This document shows, piece after piece, positions 1 to 12,392 of a DNA stretch of 64,000 nt (positions are counted from its first letter, which is position 1; each line of letters starts with the position of its first letter). The notes under the pieces were generated by a model, which had not been told where the DNA came from, did no database searches, and saw only the letters and a program-made list of their open reading frames with translations. The DNA comes from Cycas panzhihuaensis. Its lineage: Eukaryota > Cycadophyta. Location: positions 60,147,741 through 60,211,740 of the forward strand of contig CM041465.1 of the NCBI GenBank assembly GCA_023213395.1. Direction: 5' to 3'. The translations under genes were made by a program, and so were the position numbers.

Positions 1-480
1 CAAAACTTAAATTGGAATAACTTTGATAACTAGTAAAAATATCTCATGAAAGTCAATGCTTGCTTTTTATACAAAGCCTTTAGCCATCAATCTTGCCCTA
101 TATTTATCAACCTTTCCATTAACATCTATTTTCTTTTTGAAAACCCACCTACAACCAACAATCTTCCTACCATATGGAAGTTCTACCAAGTCCCATGAAT
201 TATTTTTCTTCAAAGAATTTATCTCTTCCTATATAGACCTCTTCCACTTCTCACTACAGATATCATCTACTGCTTCCTGATAGTATGTAGGCTCACCATC
301 ATTAGAAACCAAAGTAATAGAAATAGAAGGGCTATCCCTATTAGGTGGATGAATAACTCTTGTATATATTCTAATAGTTAGTAGAGGAGTGTCCATATAC
401 TCCTGTAAATCTGTTGTAGATTCGTCTTCAGAAAGATCTTCTTGCTCTTCTATTTCCAAAGATGGTTAGGTCTCAAGCTT
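1..480 (-). pseudogene. Element A: reverse transcriptase N-terminal fragment
   Basis: Minus-strand translation gives the start of the copia RT domain: a WVFKKK stretch near 150-130, then DKYRARLMAKGF, matching the usual W-Y/F-K-x-K ... KARLVAKG block. An acidic linker (229-459) with E/D-rich residues separates it from integrase. The catalytic YVDD region would lie beyond the left edge. Several stops interrupt the frame. Confidence 0.8.
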
Positions 481-499
481 GACCTATTGATGTTCAACT

Positions 500-1400
500 T
501 TATGTTCCTATTTTACTTTAACTTCTACCATGTCTAATTTTAGAAAGGGAGATTCATCAAATACAACATCTCTGTTAATAGTGATTTTGTGGGCAGTAGG
601 ATCCCACAACCTGCATCCCTTCATACCATCTCTATCACCATAACCAATAAAGATACATCTCTTAGATTTTGGGTCTAACTTTAAACATTGACTTTTATCA
701 GTCAAGGTATAAGCATCACAACAAAAAAATTTCAAATTTAAATATTCACATGGATATTTAATCCATACCTCTTCAGGAATATTATAGTATATTACAAGTG
801 ATAATGACCTATTTACCAAATAGCAAGTTGTTTGAATAGCTTCTACCCATAAGCCCTGCTCCACTCCTGCATTACTTAGCATGCTTCTTGCTCTTTCCAA
901 GAGTGTCCTATTCATGCACTCAACTATGCCATTTTATTGTGGAATATACCTAGTGGTCTTATGCCTTTTAATTCTAGCTTCTTTGCAATAGTTCTCAAAC
1001 TCCAAGGAGTTGAAATCACCTCCATTATTAGTTCTTAAACATTTGATTGACCTGCCAGTACTCTTCTCAACTAGAGCCTTGAACTACTTAAATACATTAA
1101 AAATTTTAGATTTCCTTTTCAATAAATAAACCCATACCTTTCTATAGTAATCATTTATAAATGTGACAAAGTATAATGATCCTCCATAGGATATTATAAG
1201 GGCTGGTCCTCACACATCTAAATGTATGTAATCTAAAACACCTTTACTAGTGTGACTCCCTACTTTAAACTTGAGTCTACACTACTTTCCAAAAATATAA
1301 TATTTGTAAAAGGCCAAATCTAAAAGCTGTAAGTTAGGAAGTAACTTATGATTCATCAGCACCTTAAGTCCTCTCTTACTCATGTGCCTAAGTCTCGAAT
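500..1400 (-). pseudogene. Element A: integrase
   Basis: Minus-strand frames show the copia integrase core. HLDVWGP with a following YFVTFINDYYRK segment lies around 1230-1130. A second block has LRTNNGGDF where the family has LRTDNGGEF, so the second catalytic aspartate is changed to asparagine. The C-terminal portion (915-508) is open for 135 codons: MNRTLLERARSML, then the KRCIFIGYGD and VVFDESPF motifs that close copia integrases. The core is frameshifted upstream of 915. Confidence 0.85.
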
Positions 1401-1810
1401 GCCATAACTAAGTTGGATCTTCTGCAGTCTTTGATACTGTAGCTACATGGTTGGCATCTATACTTCCTACTAAAATATAAAGGTTTCCTTTCTTTGAGGC
1501 TTTCATAACAGCCAAGGCACCCTTTGACACCTTTAAGACTCCTTCATGACTTATGTACTTATAACCACTAGAATCTAGTTCACCCAAGAAAATTATATTC
1601 CTTTTCAGATAAGGTACATGTCTAATTTTAGTTAATATTCTCACTACACCATCGAACATTTTAATTCTAATGCTACCAATGCCCAATGTCTTATAATAAA
1701 CTTTATTTCCCATAAGCACATCACCACCATCAAGAGGTTAGTACGATGAAAACTAACTCTTGTGTGGACACATGTGGTGTGAAGCACCCGAATCTAATAA
1801 CCAAGCATGC
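1400..1810 (-). pseudogene. Element A: protease and GAG-pre-integrase
   Basis: The aspartic protease active-site segment WLLDSGASHHMC is readable on the minus strand at 1806-1769 with its catalytic Asp intact. It is followed by a 103-codon open stretch (1719-1408) with the typical hydrophobic protease continuation. Near 1410-1330 lies the GAG-pre-integrase signature RLRHMSKRGLKVL, although the HHCC zinc ligands are eroded. Frames are broken between the pieces. Confidence 0.8.
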
Positions 1811-1899
1811 TAATAATGGGAAACATTATAAGTAACCAAGACATCATCATCTGTACCTTGATTTAACTCCACCTGATTAGCTTCCTTGGCAGGATCTTC

Positions 1900-2661
1900 T
1901 TTTTTCTAGAATTCCTTCCATTTGTAATAATCCTTCTTGAGGTGACATGTCTTATTACAGTGGCAACATCTGAGTTTACTCTTCTTGCCTTTTGACTTTG
2001 ACCTCAATGTATCCTTAGAGCTTTGTCCTCTTTCAATTATTCTACCCCTTGCTTCCATAGCTTATGGTATAGAAGTTTTAAGACTAGATGTCCTTCTCAC
2101 TTCTTCCATTAGTAGAGCACTCATAACAAAATCATAGTCTAATTCATCTGTAGTGCTAAAACTAATTGAGGTGATAATATTATCCCAGGATTTTGATAAT
2201 GAACATAACAAGGTAATGGCCTTATCTTTATCCTTAATTGTGACATCAATATTAGCCAACTGACAAATAAGAGTATTAAAAATATTCAAATGATTAGCAA
2301 TTTTTGTACCTTCCTTCATTCATAATGAGTATAATTTCCTCTTCAAGTAGATTTGATTCATCACTGATTTGATCATATACAAGCCCTCCAACTGGGTCCA
2401 TAATCCTACTGTTGTCTACTCCCCTGCAATGTTAAATAGAACTTCATCTGCCAAATACAATCGTATTATGCTAAGAGCCCTTTTATCTAGATCATCCCAT
2501 TCATCATCGTACATCCATGTAGGTTTCTTCGATTTGTCTACAAAAGCTCTGTACAAACCTTGTTACACTAGAACATCATATGCTTTCAACTTCCATAACT
2601 CGAAGTTGTTCTTGCCATTGAATTTCTCCACCTCAAACTTTACATTCACTAGTTTTGCCAT
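1900..2661 (-). pseudogene. Element A: gag
   Basis: The likely start codon is at 2661-2659, followed by MAKLVNVKFEVEKFNG, a copia gag N-terminus. A UBN2-type gag segment occupies 2319-2062 (85 codons, including NHLNIFNTLICQL and LLCSLSKSWDNIITS). A CCHC zinc knuckle near 1975-1930 has lost its last cysteine (CCHC..HLKKDYY). Stops split the frame. Confidence 0.8.
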
Positions 2662-2718
2662 TTGGTGTAGAAAAAGCTGACACCAAAATAATCACAAACT
2701 TATTGCAAAAATAAAAGT

Positions 2719-2731
2719 GGCTCTAATACCA
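2719..2731 (-). other. Element A primer-binding site
   Basis: On the minus strand the sequence reads TGGTATTAGAGCC, one base off the consensus site (TGGTATCAGAGCC) complementary to the 3' end of plant initiator-methionine tRNA. It lies 5 bp inside the LTR boundary and fixes the element's orientation. Confidence 0.85.
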
Positions 2732-2736
2732 TTTAC

Positions 2737-3401
2737 TGTGAAGATAAGGTCCCAATAACCTGAAACTACCACCAAGATCTAAACTAATTTGTAACTAGTT
2801 ATAGGAATTGAAACTGAAAGTTAACATGTAAGTTCTTAAACTAGAGATAATATAATAAAATGAATTAAAAAGCCAAGCATCATATACACACTCGATATAA
2901 TGTGGTACAACCCTAGCAATGTGCTAGAGAAATATCCACATAGGAAAGATATCGATCTTTATTATTAAAGAATAGAGAAATATATATAATTTGTAGTAGA
3001 ATGCTTACAACAATAACAACTAACTCTCTAACTCTTCACAGTACATCCAATACATCGAACACCATCAACATAATGAAAAAACACTCTAAATCGGGTTATA
3101 TGAGAGAGTCATACAAGGCATAAATCTCGACCATAGAATCTAGGATATTTTGAGAGAATGACCCTGATTCTCTTTACAATTTGGTGTGCTTTTTAGTGCT
3201 AGCTTTTTGGGTCTGGGGCTATCTCTCCTGAACCCCCTCTTTGCATGGGGGGAGGGGGTCTATTCCGACTCCTCCTACACCCCCTGGCTAAGGGGGGCTC
3301 TCGCCCCCCTTGGAACCCCTTGAGGAACTTTGTGGAGGAAACCACATTGCCAACCTGTCAAAATTTTAGCCTCCAAAACATTGCTATCATATTATCTAAC
3401 A
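2737..3401 (-). repeat. 5' LTR of element A (665 bp)
   Basis: Bounded by TGTGAAGATAAGG on the left and ATCTAACA on the right (plus-strand view). It aligns along its length with the solo LTR at 46940-47592, including the shared block around TATCGATCTTTATTA and the GC-rich stretch at 3213-3335. Short ORFs inside are not genes. Confidence 0.85.
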
Positions 3402-5790
3402 TTTATAAGGATGACATAAATTACTTTTAAACATACATCATCTAGAATTTTAGTGCTTGAGGCCCTTTCATAGCCATTTTAACTTTAAAATTTAATATAA
3501 AAAGTTTCTCTTTAACCCCTTTACTTTTTTTTTTAGTTGTTGATGATTTCGGTTACCTGCTTTAGGATAAAATCAACTTTAGTTTACTGAGGAAAATTAG
3601 ACTCCTAAGAGGAGAGGAATTAGTAAATTAGTATATTTTTTATGATTCTTTTCTTCTCATGAGAGCAAATCCCCAAGTGGCTTAACCAAGCCTTGAAGGG
3701 AGTAGATATTTTTATGAACCCTTTGGCCCAAAGATTAATTAGAGGAAAACTATCTGTTATTTCTAAGCAATAAGTAATATTCCAAACTAGTCTACCTTAT
3801 TTGATTAGAGGCGGATCAAAATGGAAGAAGTTTTTTGGTTTCTTAATATTCCCTTTAGGTTTGGAGCTTCCCTTGTAGATATGTGGGGTGACATACTTAG
3901 AATAGTGAAAAAGAAGCTTACATCCTGGTCAACAAAATTACTATCCCTAGAGGATAAATTTCAAGTATACTATAAGGTTCTTACTACAACCCATATTCAC
4001 TACTCCTTTTATTTTGTGCCATCTAATACAACATATAATAACCTTATCAAGATACTCTTAAAGGAAAAAAAGGCTTCTGTAAAGTCAATTGATAGACATG
4101 CTATAAGTCAAAACTCTAATAAGGCCTAGAGCTTAATGATGTTAAACTTCAAGATCAATGATTGTGCACCAAGTGGCTTATTAAGAATATTCATGGTGAT
4201 GAACCCTAAAAGATTCTAATCAATCACAATGTGGCACATACCTAGCTATGTGAAAATAACAAATTTACCCTCTCCATGCATAATTCCCTACTCACTTTAG
4301 TGTAGGTCAAGATGGTAGGTTCACTACTATTTAAGTAAATTTAGTCAATATAGAAAAGATAAAAGGGTTTGCTAAGCTACATGGTAGTGAATCATATAGA
4401 GGTTTATCCTTGTTAAAGAACCTGATTTGGTGGTCACTCTTATTAAAGCAGGATAACAAATATCTAGGCCAAATTTATTACTTTAAAATGATAAGGATGT
4501 ATAAGAAAGAACTCACCAAAATAAGGTAGCAATTTAATAAGAGCTAAGCTTGGTGGAAGATGTGGTTAAATGTCAAGTAGGAATTCAACCTTAAAAGCTC
4601 TAACAAGCTAATCTTGAATCTAGCCATAACTAGGAGTAATAAACAATGATGTGCTTAAACCTATAAACACCTAAAACCTTTTAAAAGGTTTATAACTTTG
4701 CATGTTTTTTGCCACCCTATAGATAGTGATGGGATTGCTAACAAATTGAACACCAAATGGAAGTTTAAATATAACAATTCAATATAGAAATGATAGTTTG
4801 AATGACATTGGCATGCTAATACAAAGCCAAAAAAACTCTCTTTTTACATGGCCCCTTAACTATAGGGTATTAATAGTTAAAGATTAGCTAGCTAAAATGG
4901 GTCATGTCAATGTGGCATGTATCCTTTATAACCAAAGAGAGATGTCTCTCCACTTAGTTTAGTGGTATCCCTTTGCCAGCTCAAATGAGTGTTTAGTCAA
5001 TAGTTTCTTTGAGCTAGGCACCACTAATACATTTGGTTGAAATGTAACCCTTATAAACAACACTAAATTTCTCCCTTTATCTTTACACATAGCTTTGGGA
5101 TCTATTAAGAGTTGAAGTGCTTTATGCCATCTAAAAATTTAGGAATAATATATTTTACAACATAATACAGATGCCTAACTAAGAAGTTTTTAATGATTTT
5201 ACAATCATGTGCCTTATACATCAATACCTAAGTGTAAAAAGTTCAATCCAAACTAAACCATCTCCTTAAGCTAATTAGACACTAAGGTATAGCCCCCTAT
5301 TCTATATCGAGGGTCCCACCTGAGGAGGACAAGTTGAGGCTTATGAAAACTTACTAAAGTTATTCCATGGGTAGAAACAAATCTAAACATAGCCACTCTT
5401 ATTTATTTTAATAATAGCAACACTTAGCTTCTTATCCAATAAGTTTGAGGATAATTAACCCGTAAGCCAACCAATTATTAGTTCCAATAACCATTGAGCC
5501 AACCACCTACAAGGGGTAGAACCTGAGAGAACATCCTCTTAATAAGGGATATGATGATTGGGGTGCTAATTCTACTCCCCCTATTACTAGAGGAGGGTGG
5601 TGGATAGAATGATATATTACAACCTATGGTTTTACTATATATAGCTTTTATGAAAACCCTTAAAAGGTTATTTGGTTTTCTCGCCTATGGTATGGTGGGG
5701 ATGATGTTCTCTCTCTAGTTTTTTGTCATATCATCATGTATGTAATTTATTCATCTAATGGATCATTTATTAGCAACAAAAAAAAACTAG
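3402..5790 (+). mobile_element. LINE-1: 5'-truncated plant LINE (L1-type) fragment
   Basis: The best evidence is the open stretch at 3821-4129. It matches the region after the RT of plant LINEs: WFLNIPFRFGASLVDMW, then KKKLTSWSTKLLSLEDKFQVYYKVL, corresponding to the usual LGIP ... W..K.LS.AGR..L.K.VL block. Frames after 4130 continue the family pattern with many stops (for example CTKWLIKNIHGDEP). The copy ends in an A-rich tail at 5775-5787, typical of LINE 3' ends. ORF1, endonuclease and the catalytic RT are not recognised in the upstream 400 bp. Confidence 0.7.
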
Positions 5791-6720
5791 AACATTTTAT
5801 GTGCTTATTTTCTTAGTATTTTTTCTTCATTTTTTTTTACTATAGGTATGCCTTTAAAGCACACATAATCTTCCTCTAGCCTTTGGTAGCCTTGTTGTTA
5901 AAAAGTATCCCTTTTTTTTTTACCACAATATAAAAATAATATTTAGAAGCATGTTGACACTTTTGGGTATTTTTTTCCCACTTCAACATTTTTCTCTCCT
6001 ACTTCTTTAGTGCTTCCACTAGGCCTAAAAACCCTTTTCCGCTCAAATATGCCATCAACATGTTTGTTTCTACTCATGATTTGGGTCAAAATTTACTTTG
6101 GGCAATAATAGTAATACAAAAATGTTGAAATTTATTATTATTATTTTCTAATGTTTTGCATTAACTTAATTATTTTTTATATTCTTTTGAAGTCTATAAC
6201 CTATAGTTTGTAGTCTGTGGTCATATTTGATGGTCATATGACACTGCTTTAAAGCCATAAATATGCTAACTATAATATCTTCCTTTTTAACAACTATTTT
6301 TCATTTTGCTTAACTCTTATTAGATCTTTGGTATGATAAAACTTTTAGAATTAATGCTTCATCAATTTGGGTTCATTTGAACCCTCTTTCTTCCCTTTTC
6401 TCTCCCTTAAAATTTTTTCATTTTTTAATTAAAATTAAAAAATTAGATCTTTTTTTTTAATATATATTTTTCTTGCAAACACAAAAGAGTAGTTACATTA
6501 TTTCCCCCTTTTCTTACTCGTTCCATAAATATTAATAATAATAATAAATAGAAAGATAAATATAACTTTTCTTATTATTTTATTAAAATTTTAAATTAAT
6601 TTTTTCATCTGTTATTTAATTTTCAATGAATCAATTTATTGCCTAAATTATCTTAAATTCTAACAACTATCATATTTGGGTCACTATCCTATGATATTGA
6701 CACTTCCTTGATCTTATTAA
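5791..6720. other. AT-rich sequence, nothing recognised
   Basis: Rich in poly-T and poly-A runs. No coding similarity, LTR boundary or structured repeat that I can support. Confidence 0.5.
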
Positions 6721-7400
6721 AGGAACTGAAACCCAACCTAATGATCTCAATATAAAATCAAATGGGTAATTAAAAATGAAGAAGCTTTTCGATTAATTAG
6801 CCTATCTATCTATTAAGCCTTCATGTCAAACCCTCTCAAATTAAATTAGTAAAGCTTCTATTACTTAGAATACCCTTAGGTCTAAGTGTGTTTTATGTAG
6901 TGAACCACATAAAATTAAGCGCAAAGATTAATTGAATGATCCCAAACTTAATGATTGTTAAAATGTTGATAAATACTTAAGAAAACTCAAGGATTTATAC
7001 ACTCAATTACTTGGTTTTAATGAGAAATAAATATATATTATTCTTTAAAAGGCCTTTCCTACACCTTTGACTAATTTTATTATAAATATTTATTTATGGC
7101 TTAGTTTTATTGATGACATTGCATGTCATGTGTGAGTTTATTTTTTAAAATCTAAAGACCAAGTATTAAATGCTTTTCCTAAATTTAAAAATTCTTTTTT
7201 TTCTTTTAACAAGTGAAATCCCTATAAAGTGGGGTTAACCCTTTGACATAAGATACAACAATAAAGGGGAATTTTATTTGTAAAACTTGCCCAAGAATTA
7301 CACCTACCCTCATTTGTTTTAAGGAAAATAATAGCTGACAACCCAAGACCTTGAGAAAGCTTAAGGTAAATAATTATTTATGCCTAGTCTTCATACAATC
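6720..7400 (+). pseudogene. Copia gag relic
   Basis: Plus-strand frames contain YLRKLKDLYTQLLGFNEK near 6980-7030, a typical UBN2 gag segment (YL..LK.L..QL). The DNA at 6995-7090 also resembles the gag relic at 46620-46740, including the shared words CTCAATT and TTTACTAATTTTA. Multiple stops are present. No LTR or PBS could be attached to this piece. Confidence 0.5.
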
Positions 7401-7409
7401 ACGCATGTT

Positions 7410-8377
7410 CAAAGAGACAAGGCCACCTTGAACTAACATGTCTAATCCACCATACAATATGCACCTATGTGAAATAGGCATATAATCTAATCCACCATAA
7501 TTGAGGATATGTTGAATGATTTATCGATCATCATGTCTATGTGATTACATGGCAATATAAAACCCTACTTGTCAATCCATAATAGCATGCATAGCAATTT
7601 ATAGTAGGCATGCATGCTAATATGATTTAGTCTAGTGAATACTATACTAAATAAGTTGCCAATCATCTTGTCCATTATACATATTAGTTTATCCATTGAT
7701 CATAAATAATATTAAATGCACATTAATTATGCAATATTAAGTGAATCTGTATCTCAAAATAAAATTTGCTAATCAATGATACATTGTTATTTGTCCTATT
7801 AAAATGTGGATGATTAATTAACAACTCAAAATAAATGGCTCCAACTCTCCATTTGTTAGCCTTTACATCATGTTTCTAAATTATAAAACATAAAGAGCCA
7901 CATATTACTGTGATTTACAAACCATCTCTTCTTATTTTCTTAGAGATAAACACTTAAAGAGCTCAAAACATATCATAATCATGTATGTCTTAAAACTTAT
8001 TCAAAGCTCTTCTAAATTATTGATTGTAAGTTAGAAGATCACCCTCATTGTAATATTGGAAAATAAAAAATTAACAATTTCTAGTTGACATTATTTCTAT
8101 AGGATGGATTGTGTTTAAATGAAAAATATCCTACCTTAAATAAAACAATCACTACCAGTCATAACTTATTAATCTAATTGGCAATGAATAAATAATATTT
8201 GTCATATATCATGTATCACATTAATAATAATAGTGTCAGTACGTCAATCTAGATATTACCTTCAACTATTATTGCTATCATGCAATACTAACCAAAATAC
8301 TTTCATTGATGATGATCTTACTAATCACATGGACATCGATCCAAAGACCAAATTAACACTAGTCATACTACTAAGGG
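7410..8377. other. Intergenic AT-rich sequence, no gene
   Basis: No coding similarity found. A short direct repeat TCTAATCCACCATA occurs at about 7440 and 7490. The last 60 bp (including ACTAATCACATGGA) resemble sequence just right of element F at about 12684-12745, so F sits in or next to a pre-existing short repeat. Confidence 0.4.
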
Positions 8378-8382
8378 AATAT

Positions 8383-8668
8383 TGTTAGGATTAATGTTCA
8401 TATAGGATAGATTTGGGTTGATAAGTTATTAGGAGTTACAAAGCCCTCAATAGGCTTGTGACACATGTTAGGGCAACTATAAATCCATGATTGGAACATT
8501 ACTAACCCTACTTGTATTTATATTTATACAAAACTATATTATGTATGAGAGTTATTCCTAATCATTCCTGATGAATAAGAATCAATTATTGAAGGTAGAC
8601 TAATTCTACCTGATTAAACCTTTATTTAATTGATGTTTTTTGTTCCATTTTGATCTATAAAAATCACA
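8383..8668 (+). repeat. 5' LTR of element F
   Basis: Starts TGTTAGGATTAATGTTCATA and ends in CA at 8668. It aligns with 12393-12666 through shared words such as AGGAGTTACAAAGCCC and AGAATCAATTATTGAAG. Its last 55 bp fall inside the 73-bp duplication described separately. Confidence 0.85.
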
Positions 8669-8759
8669 TGTGGTATTGGAATGGGTTTAAACCTTTATTT
8701 AATTGATGTTTTTTGTTCCATTTTGATCTATAAAAATCACATGTGGTATTGGAATGGGT
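8614..8759 (+). repeat. Exact 73-bp tandem duplication across the LTR/PBS junction
   Basis: 8614-8686 and 8687-8759 are identical base for base. The unit covers the end of the LTR plus the primer-binding site (TGGTATTGGAATGGG at 8671, repeated at 8744). The two LTRs of F differ at many positions, so the duplication is much younger than the insertion or is an assembly artefact. Confidence 0.9.
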
Positions 8760-10400
8760 TTAATTGTAGGTTGAAAATTAAGTTTTTGACCTATAATGTG
8801 ATGAAGAGCTAATATGAAGGTATTTATAGATGATTTTAGAAAGTCATGTATGTTGTGAATCAACATTTTTCATATGAAAAACTTGTAGAGTATTAGATTG
8901 AGCATACAAAAGTTAACTAGTTTCTAATGGGGAATACTTAATTTTGTTCTTGTGGAGATTATTTGTGATGTTATTTAATTATTAGAAAATGAAGAGATAC
9001 ACAAAGCTTTAAATTTTTCTTCTATATGAAGTCTTAGAATAAGTTTGTTACCTTTATTCAATTGTGGATGCCATCAACCTATATTAGACAAGTTAGTCAT
9101 GCATATTGTTGTGATCTTCTAGTTGTAAATCTTTAAAAAAGTGATCCTTACATTGATGATGACATCTCTTATATTAATTTAGATTTTTTTCAACATTAGA
9201 TCCTTGATTATGAAGCATAATTTTCCCTTCTTAGTAAAAAGTGTTACTGAGTCATACTGTTGGCTTTATTCCTAATTTATAAATCTAATTAGCGGAAACA
9301 TTCCATGGCTAATACATTACAATAGGAAAGGGTTTGACAAGTTTAGTTGGAGGAAAATAACAAAGTTTGTAATACCAACTAACAAAGATTTAGGAAAGTC
9401 ATGATAATTAAGGACACTACTCATAGTTTACATTATAAGTGCAGAGGCATCATAGTAGGTTTTTATAGATCTAAGACTTTTATCTCTTATACCAATATTT
9501 GATTGGGATATGAACACTATTAATATGAAGTTTGGGAGGTCTGTTGAATGATTAGGATGCCCATTAATAATATCTCCAATAAAAAACATCTAAATGCCTA
9601 ATATCAAAGATAACAATTAATGTTATATTAAAATCAAACATGAAACACTATTAAGCATCATCACCTTATCCATAATAATAACACATACCTAGTTTAAGAA
9701 AGAGATACCAATGAATGAATTAGGAATAAGAAGATATGGAAAAATAAGATGATCTTAAGATGGCACAAACATGAAGATTGTGAAACTGAGAAGTTCATTG
9801 AATGAAGAAGGAGAAGCGTTGGAAATGAAGTCTAAAATCCATCACTATAGATGTCAAGATCAAATGTTAGGGATAGACATTGATGTAATGCCAATCAAAC
9901 CTCACGACAAAGATAGAGAACTAAACAATGTTAGGGCATGAGATGATAAGCTAAATTAAATTAAAGCTAATGAAAGGACATAAAAATCACCAAATGCATA
10001 GGAATATTTTGGGCATATATAGTATTTGAAAGAATGGGTAAAATTATATTTATATTTTTGTAATGTTTATGATATATTAAATTATTTTCAATTTTTTATT
10101 AGAGTATATCGATTTAGTCCTTTTAGCATTATCCCTTAGTCACATATCACGAGAAGTGCTAAGGAAATTTTAAGCTAAATCTATGATTTGGTGATAAAAT
10201 AAAAGATACATCACTATAGTAGTTTTTTATATTCTCTCATTTAATCAAGGTTACATGGTATTTCTTTGGCTCCCTACATGGTGACCACTGTATTTTGTGT
10301 TTTGTCAGTACCCTACATAATGACTATAGTTTGTTATATATTTTTTATTATTTTACATATTAAAATGGGTGAAAATTATTTATTTTCACATCCTAAAATG
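8760..10400 (+). other. Element F leader and unrecognisable gag region
   Basis: This span should hold the leader and gag. I could not identify gag by motif; frames are full of stops. A GFDKFSWRKITKF stretch near 9330 may be a gag N-terminus relic, but this is weak. Confidence 0.35.
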
Positions 10401-12170
10401 TTATACTAGAAGACCCATTATCATTGCAACAAACCAGGTTATGTTAAGAAACATTATAGACTTTTTTTGGCTAGTTAGGAGCATAAGCATAGTTTGTTAA
10501 ATATAATTGATTAGAGGAATATGGCTATGCATCAAAGAGGGTATAGTGATATCTACTACATTGACTCATACAATTCTAGACACATGATAGGTAAGCTTGA
10601 TTACTTTAGGCACATGTAGGAAGCGATAGGACATACTATATCTTGGGAGATAGTAAACTTTTAACTATTAAGGACATAGAAGATGTCTAAGTTATAACTC
10701 TAGATAGTGAAGATTATTATATGGTGGATGTGTTATACATGCTTAAGCTAAATAAGAATATGATTTCTATTAGTTAAATAGAGGACAATAAGATGAATAT
10801 TCTCTTTAAATATTGAAAGGCCATTATTAGTAATTATGAAAGGAAATGGTCATAGAATGTGTAAGAGAAAATTATCTTTATAGGCTCTTAAGTAAGTCAA
10901 TAGGACAAAGAGCATTAAATATAGATATGTCTAGTAAAATTTAGTTATGGGATGAGAGCTCAAGGCATTTGCACTTTCCTAGTTTTTGCTTGATTAATAA
11001 GGTGAACATGGTGCATGGTCTTATAAAGTTTAAAGCAAAAAAGGGTATTTGTAAACCCTATATTTGTGGGAAATAACATAAAGAGAAATTTCCAAAAGGA
11101 AAGGATTTAAAGGTGACTAAAAGTTTGAGCCTAATCCTCTCAGATATATGTGCTCCTATGACAACCACTTCACTTGAAGGTGTAAGAGATTTCTTAAACT
11201 TCATTGATGATTTATATAGGAAATTCTGGATATATCCCATAAAGGAGAAGTCCTAGACATTTGATATACTTAGAGAATTCAAGGTAAAAGTGGAGAATAA
11301 AAGTAACCAAAGGGTGACGTTACTTAGATCAGATAATGGGGTAGAATACGTCTCCAATTCCTTTATACAATTTTATAAGGATCATAGCATAAAAAAATAG
11401 TTGATGATAACATACACCCTGCCACAGAATGGTGAAACTAAGAAGATGAATAGAACATTGTTTAAAAAGGCCAAGTCAATAATAAAAGTAAGAAACCTCT
11501 TAGATACTTTTTATATTAAAATTATTTGTATAATAGCATACCTGACTAATAGGAGTGCTACAAAAGCTATGTGGAATAAAACACTTAAAGAAGCATGGTT
11601 AGAATGTAAACCTATAGTGAGCCATCTTAAAATCTTTAGAAGCATAACATATATGCATGTTTTCAAAGATAAATATTAAAAATTTGATAATAAAAGTTTT
11701 AAGTACATCCTTGAGGGATACAATGAAGAAATTAAAGCATACTAGGTATATGAGTTAGTAACTAGATAGGTTCTCATCACTTGAGATATCATCCTTGAAT
11801 AAATCAATAAATAAATTATAGATTAGGATGTCATCTTTGAAGAGGTTGATAATTAGATTATAAATTAAGATCAAGATCTAGACACTTTAAATATCTCAAA
11901 AGACATAAGGATGTAGATTAAGGATATCTTAAATGTAATTCATCAATATAACAACTTATTTAGCTAAAGACTGGGCTAAAGGAGGAAAAAGAAGATGAAT
12001 GTGAGAAAGATAAATTTGAATATCCTTAGGAAATATGGCAAAAAATGCAGTCTAGGGTCACTCCACTTATCAACAAATTTTATAAATCATATTTAAAAAC
12101 CATTATAGAAGCTTGATTACTTAAGATAGAGGAAAAACAAAAGTCAAGGATGAGACTTGATATGGCCAAT
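10400..12170 (+). pseudogene. Element F: zinc knuckle, protease and integrase relic
   Basis: In order on the plus strand: a zinc-knuckle remnant YHCNKPGYVKKHY near 10420-10460; a protease remnant YIDSYNSRHMIG near 10560; GAG-pre-integrase WHERL.HLHFPSF near 10950; integrase SDICAPM ... FLNFIDDLYRKFW near 11140-11230. The second catalytic block LRSDNGVEYVSNSF near 11330 still has its Asp. The C-terminal part is open for 92 codons at 11401-11679 (MNRTLFKKAKSII, AYLTNRSATKAMW). Stops interrupt most segments. Confidence 0.8.
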
Positions 12171-12392
12171 TTTACCTTGATGGCAAATGTGTTAAATGCA
12201 AAAGAGCTTTCGAGTTTTAAGAGGCCTACTAAGAGTAGATGTGGAATACAATAATGGATACTAAAATCCTTATTATTGGGCAGAATAAACCTTAGAAATT
12301 GGTTGATTTACTAGTAGCTTAACAAAGATAAGTTTAACTAATTCAAATCTTATATCAACATTAAATCCAAAGATATGAACATTTAAGGGGAG
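12170..12392 (+). pseudogene. Element F: deletion junction joining RT start to element 3' end
   Basis: NFTLMANVLN at about 12170 marks the linker before RT. Within 200 bp the sequence reaches the element's end and the polypurine tract AAGGGGAG (12385-12392). The whole RT and RNase H coding capacity, normally about 1.8 kb, is missing. Confidence 0.7.

Larger units (their letters stand above)
1..3401 (-). mobile_element. Ty1/copia element A, 5' part, degraded
   Basis: This is a minus-strand copia retrotransposon. Reading leftward it shows a 5' LTR (3401-2737), a PBS, gag, protease, integrase and the start of reverse transcriptase, then it leaves the window. The domain order (integrase before RT) is diagnostic of Ty1/copia. 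All reading frames contain stops or shifts, so the copy is dead. The 3' LTR lies outside, so no target duplication can be checked; the 5 bp following the LTR are TTTAT. Its LTR is related to the solo LTR at 46940-47592. Confidence 0.9.

Noticed and set aside
3245-3430. ORF in the right part of LTR A
   Set aside because: Lies in the GC-rich LTR block and has no domain resemblance.
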